DNA from: Mumia sp. zg.B17
Lineage (GTDB): Bacteria; Actinomycetota; Actinomycetes; Propionibacteriales; Nocardioidaceae
Assembly (NCBI RefSeq): GCF_019550915.1
Contig: NZ_JAHWCI010000005.1
Coordinates: 496,001-560,000, forward strand
Length of the DNA stretch: 64,000 bases
Direction: 5' to 3'
The first letter of the stretch is position 1. Each line of letters starts with the position of its first letter. Made by a program: the position numbers and the translations under genes. The notes beneath the pieces are model-generated. The model saw only the letters and a list, made by a program, of their open reading frames with translations, was not told where the DNA came from and made no database searches. Positions 43,663 through 51,995 of this stretch are shown in pieces.

Positions 43663-45208
43663 GACGCTTGTCCTCGTACATCCGCGCGTCCGCCACCGCG
43701 TACAGGGCCTCGGAGGAGAGCCCTTCGCTGCACGTCGCGAGGCCCATGCTCAGGCCGATGCCGGGCTGTTCGACCCATGGCTTCAGCGAGACGACCCGCG
43801 CGGCGAGCTGGAGACGGTCCATGACCAGCTGGGCCTCGACGGGATCGGGAGAGGAGAGCACGATGGCAAACTCGTCACCACCCAGCCGGGCCGCCCGGTC
43901 CTCGCTCCGGGTGTTGGTACGGATCAGCTCGCCCACCGTCTTGAGCGCGTCGTCACCGACGGCGTGGCCGTAGGTGTCGTTGAGCTGTTTGAGCCGGTCG
44001 ATGTCGACGAGAACCACACAGACCTCTGTGCTCGACACCGCCGCGTCGGCGATCCACTCGTCGAAGGCACGACGGTTGCCCAGACCGGTGAGCGCGTCCT
44101 CGCGCGCTGCCTGCACAGCGGCGTCGTGCGCCCGCGAGCGTTCGTACCCGGCGATCGCCGCACGCATCATCTCGAGGTCGCTGCGGTGCTGCTGGCGCCA
44201 CGCCCACGACACGCTCCGTCCATAACCGAGACCCGCCCCCGCGGACGGATAGCCCATCGCGTCGGCGACCCGCAACGTCGCCCACCGGACGTAGCGCTGA
44301 ACGTTCAGGTCGTCGATCCCGTCGAGCCGGATCAGCGCCCTGCGCGCCTCGCGCTGGGCCTGGGCGATCTCCCCTACCTCGACATAGGCCACCGCCAGGA
44401 GTGCCGTCGCCTCCATCTCGAAGCCCACGTGGGCCTCGCTGAGGTTGCTCCGGCACACGTGGAGCTCACCGATCCACCGAGCGGGGTCCGTGGGCCAGCC
44501 GGCTGCCGCGCGCAGATACCGGGCCAGTGGGAAGACCGAGCCCTCGACGTGCTCGGAGTCGGCGAGCGTCAGCGAGCGCTCGGCCCAACGCACGACCTCC
44601 ACGCGACGCCGCTCGACCTCGGACTCGAGGTCGGGCTCCATCAGCATGTCGAGCTCCTTGGCCCAGTGGTAGTTCACCGACGCGAGGTTGCGCGCGTCGA
44701 TCGCGCGGGAGCCCGCGAGGTCGAGGAGGCGGTCCTCGATGGCCATCGCCGCCTCGTAGTGCGGCACCGCGAGCTCGAACAGGCCGAACCTCTCGTAGGC
44801 CTGGCCGAGGTGGGTGTGAGCCCACCCGCGCAGGTCGTCCCGGCGCGAGTCGCGCAGCTCGTACTCGGCACGTACGAGATCCTTCACCGCGTCGGCGGGG
44901 CGGTCGTCCTGGAGCACCGCGATCGCACGCGTGGCACAGCCGATCGCCACCCAGCCGGGCTCGTCGAGCGCCAGACCGACAGCCTGGCAGGCGGCTGCCG
45001 CCCGCGAGGCCTGCCCGCAGGCCCCGGACTCGACGGCAGCGATCACGAGCACGTACTCCGCCGCTGCGCGCAGCTCCGACGGATCGTGCCCGAGGTCACG
45101 GAGCAGGGTCTTCATCGCGGCGACGGCGGAGTCGTTGTCTCCGGCCCTGATCGCCCCCAGCGCGGTGGTGAGGCGCGCCGCATGCGACGACGTGATCGAT
45201 GAGGTCAT
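43640..45208 (-). CDS. TPR-GGDEF diguanylate cyclase
   Basis: 522 residues. The N-terminal 330 residues are helical with TPR-like repeats (for example GWAHTHLGQAYERFGLFELAVPHYEAAMA). The C-terminal GGDEF domain (about 355-515) has the signature RLGGDEFAI and the DALTGLGNRRAFDEWI start; catalytic residues are intact, so it should make c-di-GMP. There is no membrane helix and no EAL domain. The ATG has an aaggag site. It is divergent from the family 3 glycosidase gene and its 3' end lies in a tandem repeat. Confidence 0.92.
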   Translation of the reverse strand: MTSSITSSHAARLTTALGAIRAGDNDSAVAAMKTLLRDLGHDPSELRAAAEYVLVIAAVESGACGQASRAAAACQAVGLALDEPGWVAIGCATRAIAVLQDDRPADAVKDLVRAEYELRDSRRDDLRGWAHTHLGQAYERFGLFELAVPHYEAAMAIEDRLLDLAGSRAIDARNLASVNYHWAKELDMLMEPDLESEVERRRVEVVRWAERSLTLADSEHVEGSVFPLARYLRAAAGWPTDPARWIGELHVCRSNLSEAHVGFEMEATALLAVAYVEVGEIAQAQREARRALIRLDGIDDLNVQRYVRWATLRVADAMGYPSAGAGLGYGRSVSWAWRQQHRSDLEMMRAAIAGYERSRAHDAAVQAAREDALTGLGNRRAFDEWIADAAVSSTEVCVVLVDIDRLKQLNDTYGHAVGDDALKTVGELIRTNTRSEDRAARLGGDEFAIVLSSPDPVEAQLVMDRLQLAARVVSLKPWVEQPGIGLSMGLATCSEGLSSEALYAVADARMYEDKRRRSGAVA

Positions 45209-45232
45209 CGCGCTCCTTCCCGAGTACACGCC

Positions 45233-45238
45233 ATTATG
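45233..45238 (-). promoter_or_regulatory. Probable -10 of TPR-GGDEF gene
   Basis: CATAAT on the minus strand, about 25 nt before the ATG with its aaggag ribosome site, giving a conventional leader. Confidence 0.45.
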
Positions 45239-45270
45239 GTCGCTATCGTCCGATTCGATGCCTGCTTTCA

Positions 45271-45292
45271 GTGAACCGCGTCGCGGGTTCAC
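45271..45292. promoter_or_regulatory. Palindrome between GGDEF and glycosidase genes
   Basis: gtgaacc-gcgtcgcg-ggttcac: perfect 7-bp arms around an 8-bp centre in the divergent region. Candidate operator shared by both genes; the binding protein is unknown. Confidence 0.45.
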
Positions 45293-45322
45293 GGCCGGGT
45301 CGGATGGCACGACGTGGCCGAC

Positions 45323-45328
45323 TACCCT
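45323..45328 (+). promoter_or_regulatory. -10 element of leaderless glycosidase gene
   Basis: TACCCT followed by 7 nt and the ATG at 45336, without a ribosome site. Confidence 0.5.
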
Positions 45329-45335
45329 GGGCCGC

Positions 45336-46556
45336 ATGAGCGCAACCCTGGTGACGCGGCGTCGTCTCGCGCTCGGGCTGGCCGCGGTCCTCATCCTTCC
45401 GGCATGCGGCGAGTCGGCACCCCGGCCCGCCGCCGAGGCCTCGGCGACGACGACGACCACGCCCGCCACGAGTGCACCCTCCGAGCCCAGCCCGTCGACA
45501 CCCAGCCCGTCGGCACCCAGCCCTCCCGCCGTGACCGGACTCACCCTGCCTCAGGTCGTCGGCCAGGTGTTCATGACCGGCACGTCCCCGTCGGATGCGG
45601 AGAGCGCCACCCTCGACTCGATCCGCGACCACCACGTGGGCAACGTCATGCTGCGCGGCCGCAGTGACGACGGGGTCGCGACGACCGCCCGCGTGGTACG
45701 CACGCTGCGCGACGAAGTCGGGTCAGACAGCACGGGCTCGGTGCCCCTCCTCGTCGCGACCGACCAGGAGGGCGACCAGGTCCAGGTGCTGCGCGGTCAG
45801 GGGTTCACCGACCTGCCGAGTGCGGTCTCGCAGGGCGGATGGTCTGCAGCGACCCTGCGGAGCCGGGCGACGACCTGGGGGCGCGAGCTGCGGGCAGCCG
45901 GCGTGGACCTCAACCTCGCCCCCGTCCTCGACACGGTGCCGAGCGCTGCGTTCGCCCCCAAGAACGCTCCGATCGGCGCCTTCGACCGGCAGTACGGATT
46001 CACGCCGCAGGCCGTCTCCAGCAAGGGCCTCGCGTTCCTCGGCGGGATGGAGGACGCGGGCGTGATCGGCACCGTGAAGCACTTCCCCGGCCTCGGCCGG
46101 GTGACCGCCAACACCGACACCAGCGACGACGTGCACGACTCGCAGACGACGGCGACCGACCCGTACCTGCGGCCGTTCGAGGACGCGATCGCCGCTGGAG
46201 CGCGTGTCGTGATGATGGCGACCGCGACGTTCGACCGCATCGACCCGCACGAGCCGGCAGCGTTCTCCCGACCCATCGTGACCGGGCTGCTCCGTGAGCG
46301 GATGGGGTTCGACGGCGTGGTGATGTCCGACGACCTCTCGGCGGCGCAGCAGGTCAAGGACCGCACGCCTGCCGAGCGCGCCGTCGACTTCCTCCGCGCC
46401 GGCGGCGACCTCGTGCTCGCGATCGATCCGGCGCAGATGCCCGAGATGACTGCGGCAGTGTTCGCGCGGGCCAGCCAGGACCCGGCCTTCCAGGCCCGGG
46501 TCGAGGAGGCGGCCGCGAGGGTGGTCGCGCTCAAGCGCGACCACGCCGCCCGCTGA
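45336..46556 (+). CDS. Family 3 glycoside hydrolase lipoprotein (NagZ-like)
   Basis: 406 residues with a signal peptide, lipobox LILPAC (Cys24) and a Ser/Pro/Thr-rich linker to about residue 68. The catalytic domain has GTSPSDAE early, TDQEGDQVQVL, the KHFPGLGRVTANTDTSDD motif (about 250-268) and the nucleophile region GFDGVVMSDDLSA. This pattern belongs to GH3 beta-N-acetylhexosaminidases acting on peptidoglycan fragments. In the typical NagZ motif a Gly follows KHFPG; here it is KHFPGLG, so some loss or shift of specificity is possible. It should act outside the membrane. Confidence 0.9.
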   Translation: MSATLVTRRRLALGLAAVLILPACGESAPRPAAEASATTTTTPATSAPSEPSPSTPSPSAPSPPAVTGLTLPQVVGQVFMTGTSPSDAESATLDSIRDHHVGNVMLRGRSDDGVATTARVVRTLRDEVGSDSTGSVPLLVATDQEGDQVQVLRGQGFTDLPSAVSQGGWSAATLRSRATTWGRELRAAGVDLNLAPVLDTVPSAAFAPKNAPIGAFDRQYGFTPQAVSSKGLAFLGGMEDAGVIGTVKHFPGLGRVTANTDTSDDVHDSQTTATDPYLRPFEDAIAAGARVVMMATATFDRIDPHEPAAFSRPIVTGLLRERMGFDGVVMSDDLSAAQQVKDRTPAERAVDFLRAGGDLVLAIDPAQMPEMTAAVFARASQDPAFQARVEEAAARVVALKRDHAAR

Positions 46557-46572
46557 GGCCGCCCTCAGGTGC

Positions 46573-48306
46573 TCAGCGGTCGCGCCGCCGCCCGAAGACG
46601 TTCGTCCGGGCCAGGTCGACCACCTCGTCACCCCGACCGGAGAGCACGGTCCTGAGTGCGTAGAGCGTGAAGCCCTTCGCCTGCGAGGCGGTGACCGTCG
46701 GGGGGATGGCCAGCTCCTGACGGGCCACCATCACCTCCACGACGGCCGGTCCGGGCGCTTCGAACGCCTCGGAGATCGCGTGCGGCAGCCGGTTCGGCTG
46801 GTCGACCCGCTCGCCGTGCATGCCCATCGCCCGCGCGATCGCGGCAAAGCTCGGGTTGGTGAGACCGGTGCCGAAGTTCACGATGCCGGCCGCCTTCATC
46901 TCCAGCTCCACGAAGGCCAGGGACGCGTTGTTGAGGACCACGATCTTCACCGGGAGCTCCTGCTGGACGAGCGTGATCAGGTCGCCCAGGAGCATCGACA
47001 GCCCTCCGTCACCGCAGAGGGCGACCACCTGCCGGCCCGGGTACGCCGCCTGGGCGCCGATCGCGTGCCCCAGGGCGTTCGCCATGGTCCCGTGGGTGAA
47101 CGACCCGACGATCGACCGCTGCCCGTTCATCTCCAGGTAGCGCGCCGCCCAGATCACCGGCGTGCCGACGTCGCAGGTGAAGACCGCGTCGGCGCTGGCC
47201 ATCTCGGAGACCGTCCGCGCGACGTACTGCGGGTGCAACGGCCCGTCACCCCCCGGGCCGGCGAGCTCGTCGAGTTCCTTGCGGCTCCGGGCATAGTGCG
47301 CGAGCATCTTCATCAGGTGGCCGTCGTCGCTGCGCGGGTCGAGCAGCGGGGTCAGCACGCGCAGGGTCTCACCGACGTCGCCGACCAGCCCGAGATCGAT
47401 CGGCGTCCGCTTCCCGAGCTGTGCACCGCGCACGTCGACCTGGATCACCGCCGCGTGCTCGGGGAAGAACTGCGGGTAGGGGAAGTCGGTGCCGAGCATG
47501 AGCAGCACGTCGCACGCCTCCATCGCGCGGTACCCGGAGGAGAAGCCCAGCAGCCCGGTCATCCCGACGTCGTACGGGTTGTCGTGCTCGACGTACTCCT
47601 TGCCGCGCATCGTGTGCACGATCGGAGCCTTGAGCACCTCCGCGACACCGACCAGCTCGCCGTGAGCCCCGGCGCACCCCGCGCCGGCGAGGATCGTCAC
47701 CCGCTCGGCGGCGTCGAGCAGGGCGACAGCGCGCAGCAGGTCGGTATGGGCCGGGACGACGACAGCGCGGCTCGCCTGGATCGTCGACGGAGGACGGCGC
47801 CCTGAGGCCTCGGCCAGCATCACGTCGCTCGGCACCACGACGACCGCGACGCCTCGCTCGGCCACGGCTGTACGGAACGCGATCTCGAGGATCCGTGGCA
47901 GCTGCTCGGGCGTCCCTGCCATCTCGCAGTAGACGGAGCACTCCTGGAAAAGCTGCTGAGGATGGGTCTCCTGGAAGTAGCCGCTGCCGATCTCCGAGCT
48001 CGGGATGTGGGAGGCGATGGCGACGACAGGCACCCGGCTGCGCTGGGCGTCGTACAGACCGTTGATGAGGTGGAGGTTGCCGGGCCCGCAGCTCGCGGCC
48101 ACGACGGCGACCTCGTCGGTCAGGTGCGCCTCCGCAGCGGCAGCCAGCGCGGCCACCTCCTCGTGGCGGACGTGCACCCACTCGAGCGTTCCGTCCTTGC
48201 GCAGCGCGTCGGTGAAGGCGTTGAGCGAGTCGCCGGGCAGGCCGTACACCCGCTTGACACCTGCGGCCTTGACCGTCTCGATCATCACCTCTGCTGTGCT
48301 CGGCAT
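46573..48306 (-). CDS. poxB: Pyruvate oxidase/dehydrogenase (quinone), ThDP enzyme
   Basis: 577 residues, close to the 572 of E. coli PoxB. The catalytic Glu lies in VRHEEVAALAAAAEA (about 50), the FAD-type middle domain follows, and the ThDP-binding motif GDGGLSMLLGDLITL ends with VLNN. The substrate is probably pyruvate, giving acetate and CO2 with electrons to quinone, though other acetolactate-like ThDP enzymes are possible. The ATG has a gggag site. The C-terminus GFTLYALRTVLSGRGDEVVDLA resembles the membrane-lipid-binding tail of PoxB. It is convergent with the glycosidase gene. Confidence 0.87.
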   Translation of the reverse strand: MPSTAEVMIETVKAAGVKRVYGLPGDSLNAFTDALRKDGTLEWVHVRHEEVAALAAAAEAHLTDEVAVVAASCGPGNLHLINGLYDAQRSRVPVVAIASHIPSSEIGSGYFQETHPQQLFQECSVYCEMAGTPEQLPRILEIAFRTAVAERGVAVVVVPSDVMLAEASGRRPPSTIQASRAVVVPAHTDLLRAVALLDAAERVTILAGAGCAGAHGELVGVAEVLKAPIVHTMRGKEYVEHDNPYDVGMTGLLGFSSGYRAMEACDVLLMLGTDFPYPQFFPEHAAVIQVDVRGAQLGKRTPIDLGLVGDVGETLRVLTPLLDPRSDDGHLMKMLAHYARSRKELDELAGPGGDGPLHPQYVARTVSEMASADAVFTCDVGTPVIWAARYLEMNGQRSIVGSFTHGTMANALGHAIGAQAAYPGRQVVALCGDGGLSMLLGDLITLVQQELPVKIVVLNNASLAFVELEMKAAGIVNFGTGLTNPSFAAIARAMGMHGERVDQPNRLPHAISEAFEAPGPAVVEVMVARQELAIPPTVTASQAKGFTLYALRTVLSGRGDEVVDLARTNVFGRRRDR

Positions 48307-48393
48307 CGTCACTCCCCGGTTCGGCGGCCGTGCTCCGACTCTGGCCATCGTCACATCGCCCGGGTGGACCGGCAGGAATGATCGACCCTGCCG

Positions 48394-48738
48394 GTGTCGT
48401 TGAGCTTGCTCGTGGACACCACCGCGATCGTCGAGCGTCTCGAGCGCCTGGAGGAGCTGCTGGCCGCGCTGCGCCGCGACCATGCGGCGATCGTGGCGGC
48501 CTCGGAGTCCTCCAACGCCGACGACGAGCACGACCCCGAGGGCTCGACGATCGCGTGGGAACGCGAGCAGATGTCCGCGCTGATTGCTCGTCACGAGGCT
48601 GAGCGTGAGCAGCTCACCGCCGCACTCGGTCGTGCCGCCGCCGGAACCTACGGGGTGTGCGAGCGCTGCGGGCGACCGATCCCGGCCGAACGGCTCGCCG
48701 TACGACCGGCCGCACGCACGTGCGTCGGGTGCGCCTGA
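48394..48738 (+). CDS. TraR/DksA-type zinc-finger protein
   Basis: 114 residues. An N-terminal coiled-coil (about 8-75, with LERLEELLAALRRDHAAI and AEREQLTAAL) precedes a C4 zinc finger with CERCGRPIPAERLAVRPAARTCVGC near residues 89-113. This is the DksA/TraR layout; members bind RNA polymerase through the secondary channel. The start could be GTG 48394 or later in-frame codons, since ribosome sites are weak. It is divergent from the pyruvate oxidase gene. Confidence 0.85.
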   Translation: MSLSLLVDTTAIVERLERLEELLAALRRDHAAIVAASESSNADDEHDPEGSTIAWEREQMSALIARHEAEREQLTAALGRAAAGTYGVCERCGRPIPAERLAVRPAARTCVGCA

Positions 48739-48739
48739 C

Positions 48740-49000
48740 TCAGCCGGCGCGGTGGGCGGCGACGCGGCTGCCCAGGAACGACGTGTAGGCGACCAGCCCG
48801 ACGGTGGCGAGCTTGCGGGTGCGGCGCGAGAGCAGTCCGAGCCCGAGCGCCACCTCGGTGGCTCCGTTGCGCTTGATCCACTCGCCGGTGTTCTCCGGGA
48901 ACGCCGCCTCGTTGATCGACGCGAAGGTCTGCGGGGTGACGAAGTGGGCGGCGCCGGTGGCGGCGATCAGCGTTCCGGCGAGCGGGGCGAGCTTGGACAT
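48740..49000 (-). CDS. Small DoxX-like membrane protein
   Basis: 86 residues with two or three hydrophobic segments at about 7-24, 46-60 and 66-80. The HFVTPQTFASINEAAFPE stretch and the RNGATEVALGLGLL segment resemble DoxX/DoxD-like small membrane proteins of unknown function. The ATG at 49000 is preceded by gaggagaag. It ends 2 bp before the stop of the convergent zinc-finger gene and is divergent from the MFS gene. Confidence 0.75.
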   Translation of the reverse strand: MSKLAPLAGTLIAATGAAHFVTPQTFASINEAAFPENTGEWIKRNGATEVALGLGLLSRRTRKLATVGLVAYTSFLGSRVAAHRAG

Positions 49001-49077
49001 GCTTCTCCTCGAGTAGGGGTCGACGTGACCGTACCGACGACCCGTACGGGTGACAAGGGCACGCCTCGGCCAGTGGC

Positions 49078-49108
49078 TTGACCTCCAGTGAACTTGAGGT
49101 GTGACGAT
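49078..49108 (+). promoter_or_regulatory. SoxR-type MerR operator and promoter of MFS gene
   Basis: The 20-bp element ACCTCCAGTGAACTTGAGGT (49081-49100) matches the E. coli SoxR box core CCTCAAGTTAACTTGAGG in 16 of 18 positions. TTGACC (49078-49083) and GACGAT (49103-49108) flank it with a 19-bp spacer, the abnormal spacing typical of MerR-controlled promoters. This predicts a start of transcription at the ATG at 49116. Confidence 0.72.
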
Positions 49109-49115
49109 CTCGCTC

Positions 49116-50540
49116 ATGCCTGCCTCCGTCCGCTCGGACACTCCCTCGAGCCTGTGGGATCCCCGCTGCCTGCCGTTCGTCGTCGGAGCGCTCGCGCTCG
49201 TCACTCTCGGCGCGTTCGAGAACCGCGCGACGGTCGCGATCCTACCCACCGTGGCCGGCCACCTCGACGGGATGGCGCTCTTCGGCGCGGCTGCCGCTGC
49301 ACCACTGATCTCCTCGGTCGTCGCGACGGTCGCTGCGGGCCTCTGGTGCGATCGGCGCGGGCCGACTCCCGCGCTGGCGACCGGCCTGCTCGTCTTCACG
49401 TTCTCCCAGCTCGTGATGGGAGCCGCGCCGGGCATGACCGTGCTGCTCGTCGGACGTGTCGGCACGGGGGTGGCCGAGGCGCTCCTCGACGTCGCCCTCA
49501 CCGTACTGGTCGCCCGCGTGCTCCCGAGGAGCCTTCGTCCGAAGATGTTCGCGGCCATGGCGACCGCGTGGATCGTCCCTTCGCTGATCGGGCCGTTGAT
49601 CGCCGGGGTGCTCGCCGACCTGGTCGGATGGCGGTCCGTCTTCCTGGTCGCGATCGCCCTCACGGTGCCGGCCGCACTCGCCCTGCGGCCGTCCTTGCGG
49701 ACACTTCGAGGTGCGGACGCCGCGGAGCCGTCGACGGCACCCCCGGACACGCGTCAGATCCTGGTCTCGGCTGCCGTGGTGTCCGCCGGTCTGGCTGCCC
49801 TGACGCTGGGCGGCCCGGGCCTCGAACACAGCGCACACAGCGGGTCGACGGCGATCGTCGGAGGTGTCGCCGTGGGCGCGGGACTCGCGCTGATCCTGAT
49901 CGGCGCACGGCGCGTGCTCCCTCGTGGCACCGCCCGGTTCGCCGCCGGACTGCCCGCCGTGGTCGCGAGCCAGGGCCTTCGGGCGGCGTCCTTCGCCGGC
50001 GCCGGCGCCTTCATCCCGCTCATGCTGACCTCAGTCCACGGGCTGGGACCGGCAGCCGCGGCGAGCAGCCTCACGATCACGGGGCTGTCGTGGGCCCTGG
50101 GCTCCCAGGTGAACGGCACGTCCGCGGTCCAGCGTCGGACGACCGTGACCGGACGCGTGCGGGCATCGTTCGCGCTCATCTGCCTCGGCATCCTCGGTCC
50201 GGCCATGGTCGCGATCGACCGGCTCCCCGTCTGGGCAGGGCTCGCACTGTGGGCTGCTGCCGGCATCGGCATGGGTGTCGGCTCCCCGACGCTCACGACC
50301 CATCTCCTCGCGCTCGCTCCGGAGGACGAGCAGGGCCGGCTCACGGCCGCGTCCATGCTCGCGGCGACGATCTCCCAGTCGATGCTGATCGCGGTCGCAG
50401 GGGCGGCGATCGCGATCGTGGGGACGCCCCTGCCCGGCGCGGTCCTGGCCGGGATCCTCGCCACTGCGGCCGCGCTCGCGCTGTGCGGCGCGGCGGCCGC
50501 CTCGCGGGTCGAGGCACGCCCGACCGCGTCGATCACGTAG
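49116..50540 (+). CDS. MFS transporter under a SoxR-type operator
   Basis: 474 residues with about twelve membrane helices. The helix 2-3 loop LWCDRRGPTPALATG and the GRVGTGVAEALLDVAL segment are typical of drug-exporter-like MFS proteins. I chose ATG 49116: the upstream GTG at 49101 lies within the spacer and -10 of the MerR-type promoter, and the predicted transcript begins near 49115. Such a promoter in actinobacteria usually controls exporters induced by redox-active or aromatic compounds. No soxR-like gene is adjacent, so the regulator must be encoded elsewhere. Confidence 0.85.
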   Translation: MPASVRSDTPSSLWDPRCLPFVVGALALVTLGAFENRATVAILPTVAGHLDGMALFGAAAAAPLISSVVATVAAGLWCDRRGPTPALATGLLVFTFSQLVMGAAPGMTVLLVGRVGTGVAEALLDVALTVLVARVLPRSLRPKMFAAMATAWIVPSLIGPLIAGVLADLVGWRSVFLVAIALTVPAALALRPSLRTLRGADAAEPSTAPPDTRQILVSAAVVSAGLAALTLGGPGLEHSAHSGSTAIVGGVAVGAGLALILIGARRVLPRGTARFAAGLPAVVASQGLRAASFAGAGAFIPLMLTSVHGLGPAAAASSLTITGLSWALGSQVNGTSAVQRRTTVTGRVRASFALICLGILGPAMVAIDRLPVWAGLALWAAAGIGMGVGSPTLTTHLLALAPEDEQGRLTAASMLAATISQSMLIAVAGAAIAIVGTPLPGAVLAGILATAAALALCGAAAASRVEARPTASIT

Positions 50541-50578
50541 CCGACGTCTGCTGTGCCCGACGTCTGATGCGCCCGGGG

Positions 50579-51517
50579 TCAGATCTCGTCGTCGACCAGC
50601 GCGCCCTGCCACGAGCGGACGGCGACGACGATCCTCTCGACCGCGCTCGGGAGGTCCGCGACCGGCTCGAAGACCACACCTCCCCGAGGCTCGGGCGGCG
50701 TGACCTTGGCCCAGCCCGGACCGCCGATCAGGACGAGAACCGGCGACAGCGCGGACTCCTGGAGCGAGAGGAGGAGACTGGGGTCGGGACGACGCATCGA
50801 GGCCCACACGAACGCGACCTTGGGCCGAGACCTGACCAGCTCGTCCACCATCGCCGGGAGAGGAACCCGTCCCCCGAGCGATCGGCTCGCCGTCCCCGCC
50901 TCGGCGAGCGCGGCCTCGAGGGCGGCGACCGGCAGCGAGTGCTGCTCCTCCTCAGCGCAGGCGAGAAGGACTTCTCCATCGGCCGACCCGCGAGTGCGCT
51001 GCTCGGCCCGGGCAGTCGCACCGTGCAGGGTCGTCATGACGATCTCGGTCGTCAGGTGCTCGCCGGCGATCCCGAACGCCGGGTCCCGCCAGCGCTCGCC
51101 CACCGCCTGGAGCAGTGGGACGAGGACCTCGTCCCACGCGCGCGCGACCCCGCGCTGGGTCACCGCGCGCGACACGTGCCGACGGATCGCCGCGGTGTCA
51201 CCGCGGGCGGCCGCCGCCAGGAGGACCGACACGAGCTCGCCGCTGATCTGCTCCTGCGCCCGACCGAGGCCCATCGGGGACACGTGCGGGTCGGCGCGTA
51301 CGGCCGCGACCGCGAGCTGGGGGGACATGCCGTCCGCGACCAGCCGCGCCACGACGGCCAGCCGGCCGACGTCCTCCTCGGAGTAGCGACGGTGCCCACC
51401 CGCGCTGCGGCCTGAGGGAGCAAGTCCGTAGCGGCGCTCCCACGTGCGCAGGGTCGCCGCCGGCACGCCGAGGCGTACGGCGACATCGCGCACGCTCATG
51501 CCTTCAGAGGGTGCCAT
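50579..51517 (-). CDS. CarH/LitR-type B12-dependent photoreceptor regulator
   Basis: 312 residues. The N-terminal MerR helix-turn-helix is seen at about 7-75 (MSVRDVAVRLGVPAATLRTWERRYGL, GGHRRYS). A helical domain then carries Trp143 and Glu153-His154, the Wx9EH motif that caps adenosylcobalamin in CarH (Trp131, Glu141, His142 in T. thermophilus). The B12 domain has His193, 50 residues after the Trp (46 in CarH), as likely lower axial ligand. It should bind DNA in the dark and release it in light. The ATG follows agagagg. It is divergent from two small genes. Confidence 0.9.
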   Translation of the reverse strand: MAPSEGMSVRDVAVRLGVPAATLRTWERRYGLAPSGRSAGGHRRYSEEDVGRLAVVARLVADGMSPQLAVAAVRADPHVSPMGLGRAQEQISGELVSVLLAAAARGDTAAIRRHVSRAVTQRGVARAWDEVLVPLLQAVGERWRDPAFGIAGEHLTTEIVMTTLHGATARAEQRTRGSADGEVLLACAEEEQHSLPVAALEAALAEAGTASRSLGGRVPLPAMVDELVRSRPKVAFVWASMRRPDPSLLLSLQESALSPVLVLIGGPGWAKVTPPEPRGGVVFEPVADLPSAVERIVVAVRSWQGALVDDEI

Positions 51518-51552
51518 CCGGTGCCTCTCTAGTCGGGCGGCGTCTGCGACAG

Positions 51553-51558
51553 AGTATA
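51553..51558 (-). promoter_or_regulatory. -10 of the CarH/LitR-type gene
   Basis: TATACT on the minus strand, about 36 nt before the ATG at 51517, with the agagagg ribosome site between. No good -35 is seen. Confidence 0.5.
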
Positions 51559-51581
51559 AACCTGCTCACGATTCGTCAGGC

Positions 51582-51657
51582 TTGAACTGGTTGAACGTGG
51601 ACGCTTCGGAGGCCGATCGCTGGATCTACAGCGATTCTGACCAAGAAAATTGGTTCA
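51582..51657. promoter_or_regulatory. Repeat cluster between photoreceptor and small genes
   Basis: Four structures occur in 76 bp: direct repeats TTGAAC at 51582 and 51591; a perfect inverted repeat ATCGCTG-gatcta-CAGCGAT at 51616-51635; and TGACCAA-gaaaa-TTGGTTCA at 51638-51657, an imperfect inverted repeat containing an outward copy of the TGAAC word. They lie between the two divergent promoters and are candidate operators for the B12 regulator. Confidence 0.55.
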
Positions 51658-51662
51658 GGGAT

Positions 51663-51693
51663 TTGACAGGTGAACAACTTCGCGTGCTACGTT
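51663..51693 (+). promoter_or_regulatory. Promoter of the small-gene operon
   Basis: TTGACA (51663-51668) and TACGTT (51688-51693) separated by 19 bp, the spacing typical of MerR-controlled promoters. The transcript would start near 51700, ahead of an aaggag ribosome site and the GTG at 51723. Confidence 0.55.
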
Positions 51694-51722
51694 TTGGCTC
51701 CCGCCGAGAGCAAGGAGTCACC

Positions 51723-51995
51723 GTGAGGACGAACGAGCAGACCGTACGGGTCCGCCGTGGTCGCAGCATCACCACGGTGCTGTCCCTGCCGCGACACCGG
51801 TCCTTGCTCGCCCTGCAGGAGGAGCTCCTCCAGGGAATGACCGGAGTGGCATCCGCAGGCAGTGTCATCCGTGCGACGCACCGCGCCGCAGCACGGACGC
51901 ACGCCGCCGATGACACCACCTGGATCGAGCAGGTTGGGCGGCTCTCTCGCGACGAGCTCGCCGCCGCCGCCGGCCTGATCGATGACGCGGCATGA
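51723..51995 (+). CDS. Uncharacterised 90-residue protein
   Basis: 90 residues, rich in Arg and Ala, starting at GTG 51723 with an excellent caaggag ribosome site. No signal peptide or membrane helix is visible; the sequence alternates a beta-like N-terminus (TVRVRRGRSITTVLSL) with helices (HRSLLALQEELLQGM and SRDELAAAAGLIDDA). I recognise no family. It is transcribed away from the B12 regulator, and its stop overlaps the start of the next small gene (ATGA), so both are translated as a unit. Light-dependent expression is an inference from position only. Confidence 0.65.
   Translation: MRTNEQTVRVRRGRSITTVLSLPRHRSLLALQEELLQGMTGVASAGSVIRATHRAAARTHAADDTTWIEQVGRLSRDELAAAAGLIDDAA

Noticed and set aside
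49101-49115. GTG at 49101 as start of the MFS gene
   Set aside because: It lies in the spacer and -10 of the predicted MerR-type promoter, upstream of the expected transcript start.
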